From: Candidatus Geohydrothermomicrobium daggyaiense
GTDB lineage: Bacteria > Actinomycetota > Geothermincolia > Fen-727 > JACVIW01
Reading direction: 5' to 3'
Length of the DNA stretch: 6,541 nucleotides
Assembly: GCA_015711695.1 (NCBI GenBank)
Contig: JACVIW010000136.1
Location: 1 to 6,541, forward strand
Positions 5,445 to 6,541 of the stretch are shown one piece after another. The position numbers and the translations under genes were made by a program. The notes under the pieces were generated by a model. It saw only the letters and a list, made by a program, of their open reading frames with translations. It had not been told where the DNA came from and made no database searches. Each line of letters begins with the position of its first letter. Position 1 is the stretch's first letter.

Positions 5445-6541
5445 CTAAAGCGGCCTTAAATCCCTGACCCTCTTGAATTCTCCTTTTTCGCTTTCAAGCA
5501 TCCGGGATATTTCTTCGTAAGAAGTCACGATAACCGAATCAACTATGATATCAAGGGAGTCCTTCACCTCTTCGATAAGCCTTTTCTCAAGCCCCTCGGT
5601 TTGTCCGATATAAGTGGGACATACGTAAATGATAACCTGATCAATATCGTCCGGGTCGTTATTCCTTTTTCTTATCTCAACCACCCAGTCAAGCACATCT
5701 ATGTTGTTATTCAAAATCGGGGTAAAGCTGTTTAAGTCGATCAGATTTCCCTTAACCTTTGAAAGTTCGAACTCCTTCTTGCCCCGAATTCTCCTTATAT
5801 CCGAACTTACCCTTGGCATTGTCCTTCCGCAGGCGGGACAGCGCTCGAAAGTAATACCCCCTTGCGCGATATCACCGGTTCTGTACCTGAGCACAACAGA
5901 ACCACGGGCGTCGAGGTTAGTTATTACTATCTCGCCGGTTTCGCCTTCCTTGAGCACTTCTCCAGAATCGGGGTCAATTATTTCGACAATTTCCATGTCC
6001 GGGTAGATATGATAACCCGTATCCTCTTCGGCACCGCAATCTGCCCAGGCGTACTTCAACTCCGTGCAGCCGTAAGCAGAACAAATAACGGGATTGACTG
6101 AGCCCATTTCCTCAAGAAGGTAGGATACCTTGTCTTTTGTTCCCTGCGTGACCCTGTCCCCCCCCATTAAAACGAAGCTTATGCTTGAAAGGTCCCTTCC
6201 CTCAGAAGCAGCGTGTCGAAAAAGGTTATATGTATATCCCGGCAAGCCCAGGAACATTTTTGGTTTCATCCTCTCGATAATATTGAGAACAAGCTCCTGG
6301 CTCATTGTCGTTCCCCCGCCGGTGTTCACAACAGTCATCGACGTCCCCAGCCCGATGCTCATGGCAACCCAGTAAGCAAGATGAGTGTAACCCGGGAAAT
6401 TATTTATCGCTATTTTCCCTTCTTCCTCGCCTTCTTCCAGTACCGTCAGCACAACAGAAGCAAGCCTTCTTCCCTCTTCGCAAAGTCTTTCCAGGGCGTA
6501 CAACGTGAAGAAGAAGGGAGGTGGCTCGGCGGTTCTCCCGG
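5445..6541 (-). CDS. Phenylacetate-CoA ligase-family (PaaK-like) acyl-CoA ligase, 5' end cut by window edge
   Basis: This enzyme of the ANL adenylating superfamily (PaaK / F390 synthetase group, COG1541 type) should activate a carboxylic acid with ATP and form its CoA thioester. The frame stays open to the right edge, giving 364 visible residues. The TTG at 6503 is not a real start, because GRTAEPPPFFFT just before it is the phosphate-binding loop; the N-terminal substrate lobe is missing. Counting from the first full visible codon, motifs are YGCTE (156-160, A5), YRTGD (219-223, A7), CPACGR (234-239, the Cys pair usual in PaaK proteins) and a C-terminal KGEFKRVRDLRP (352-363), whose K356 is a candidate adenylation lysine. 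C168 and H177 with C234 and C237 could bind zinc; this is inference. Oddities are the loop (GRTAEP rather than GTTGxP) and GKKEFELSKVKGNLIDLN where PaaK has a GxNVxP segment. The substrate cannot be assigned; the HadAB-like pair downstream suggests the product is an acyl-CoA that is then (de)hydrated. Confidence 0.85.
   Translation of the reverse strand, partial: GRTAEPPPFFFTLYALERLCEEGRRLASVVLTVLEEGEEEGKIAINNFPGYTHLAYWVAMSIGLGTSMTVVNTGGGTTMSQELVLNIIERMKPKMFLGLPGYTYNLFRHAASEGRDLSSISFVLMGGDRVTQGTKDKVSYLLEEMGSVNPVICSAYGCTELKYAWADCGAEEDTGYHIYPDMEIVEIIDPDSGEVLKEGETGEIVITNLDARGSVVLRYRTGDIAQGGITFERCPACGRTMPRVSSDIRRIRGKKEFELSKVKGNLIDLNSFTPILNNNIDVLDWVVEIRKRNNDPDDIDQVIIYVCPTYIGQTEGLEKRLIEEVKDSLDIIVDSVIVTSYEEISRMLESEKGEFKRVRDLRPL

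Noticed and set aside
6501..6503. TTG as the start codon of the ligase gene.
   Set aside because: The frame is open to the window edge, and the codons just before it encode the phosphate-binding loop, so the protein begins outside the window.

Overview
This 6.5 kb bacterial stretch has every recognisable gene on the minus strand, so transcription runs from the right edge to the left. In that order the genes are: a 5'-truncated PaaK-like acyl-CoA ligase, a HadA-like FAS1-type dehydratase subunit, a HadB-like MaoC dehydratase subunit, a 0.4 kb gap, long-form hisG, a membrane-bound triple-GAF diguanylate cyclase, a 0.33 kb gap, and the first 99 codons of greA, which runs off the left edge.

The host looks like an environmental bacterium of moderate GC. 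It uses strong purine-rich Shine-Dalgarno sites and several non-ATG starts (TTG for hisG, GTG for hadA). By remembered family resemblance only, the split HadA/HadB pair recalls actinobacterial and related lineages, and the long HisG recalls actinobacterial and deltaproteobacterial ones. A deep-branching actinobacterial or clostridial-type genome is plausible. No marker gene fixes the taxonomy.

Right block (4496-6541): a CoA ligase followed by a two-subunit (R)-hydratase/dehydratase forms a probable operon for activating an organic acid and (de)hydrating its CoA thioester. hadA and hadB are separated by one base. The ligase has a degenerate phosphate-binding loop and an unusual A8 region, so its substrate is open.

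Middle block (624-4146): hisG has a well-placed SD and a candidate extended -10 promoter lying on an 18-bp tandem repeat. It is followed after 37 bp by a six-TM, triple-GAF GGDEF protein with intact catalytic and inhibitory (RxxD) sites. Pairing the first, histidine-inhibited enzyme of histidine synthesis with a c-di-GMP synthase is the most unusual arrangement here.

Left block (1-623): greA has a near-consensus sigma-70-type promoter with a 10-bp palindrome in its spacer. The gap between the cyclase and greA also holds an 11-bp perfect tandem repeat, two inverted repeats and a plus-strand terminator-like hairpin, which together could mark a small RNA. I see no CRISPR array, tRNA, rRNA, insertion sequence or phage gene, and no clear-cut new defence or mobile system.
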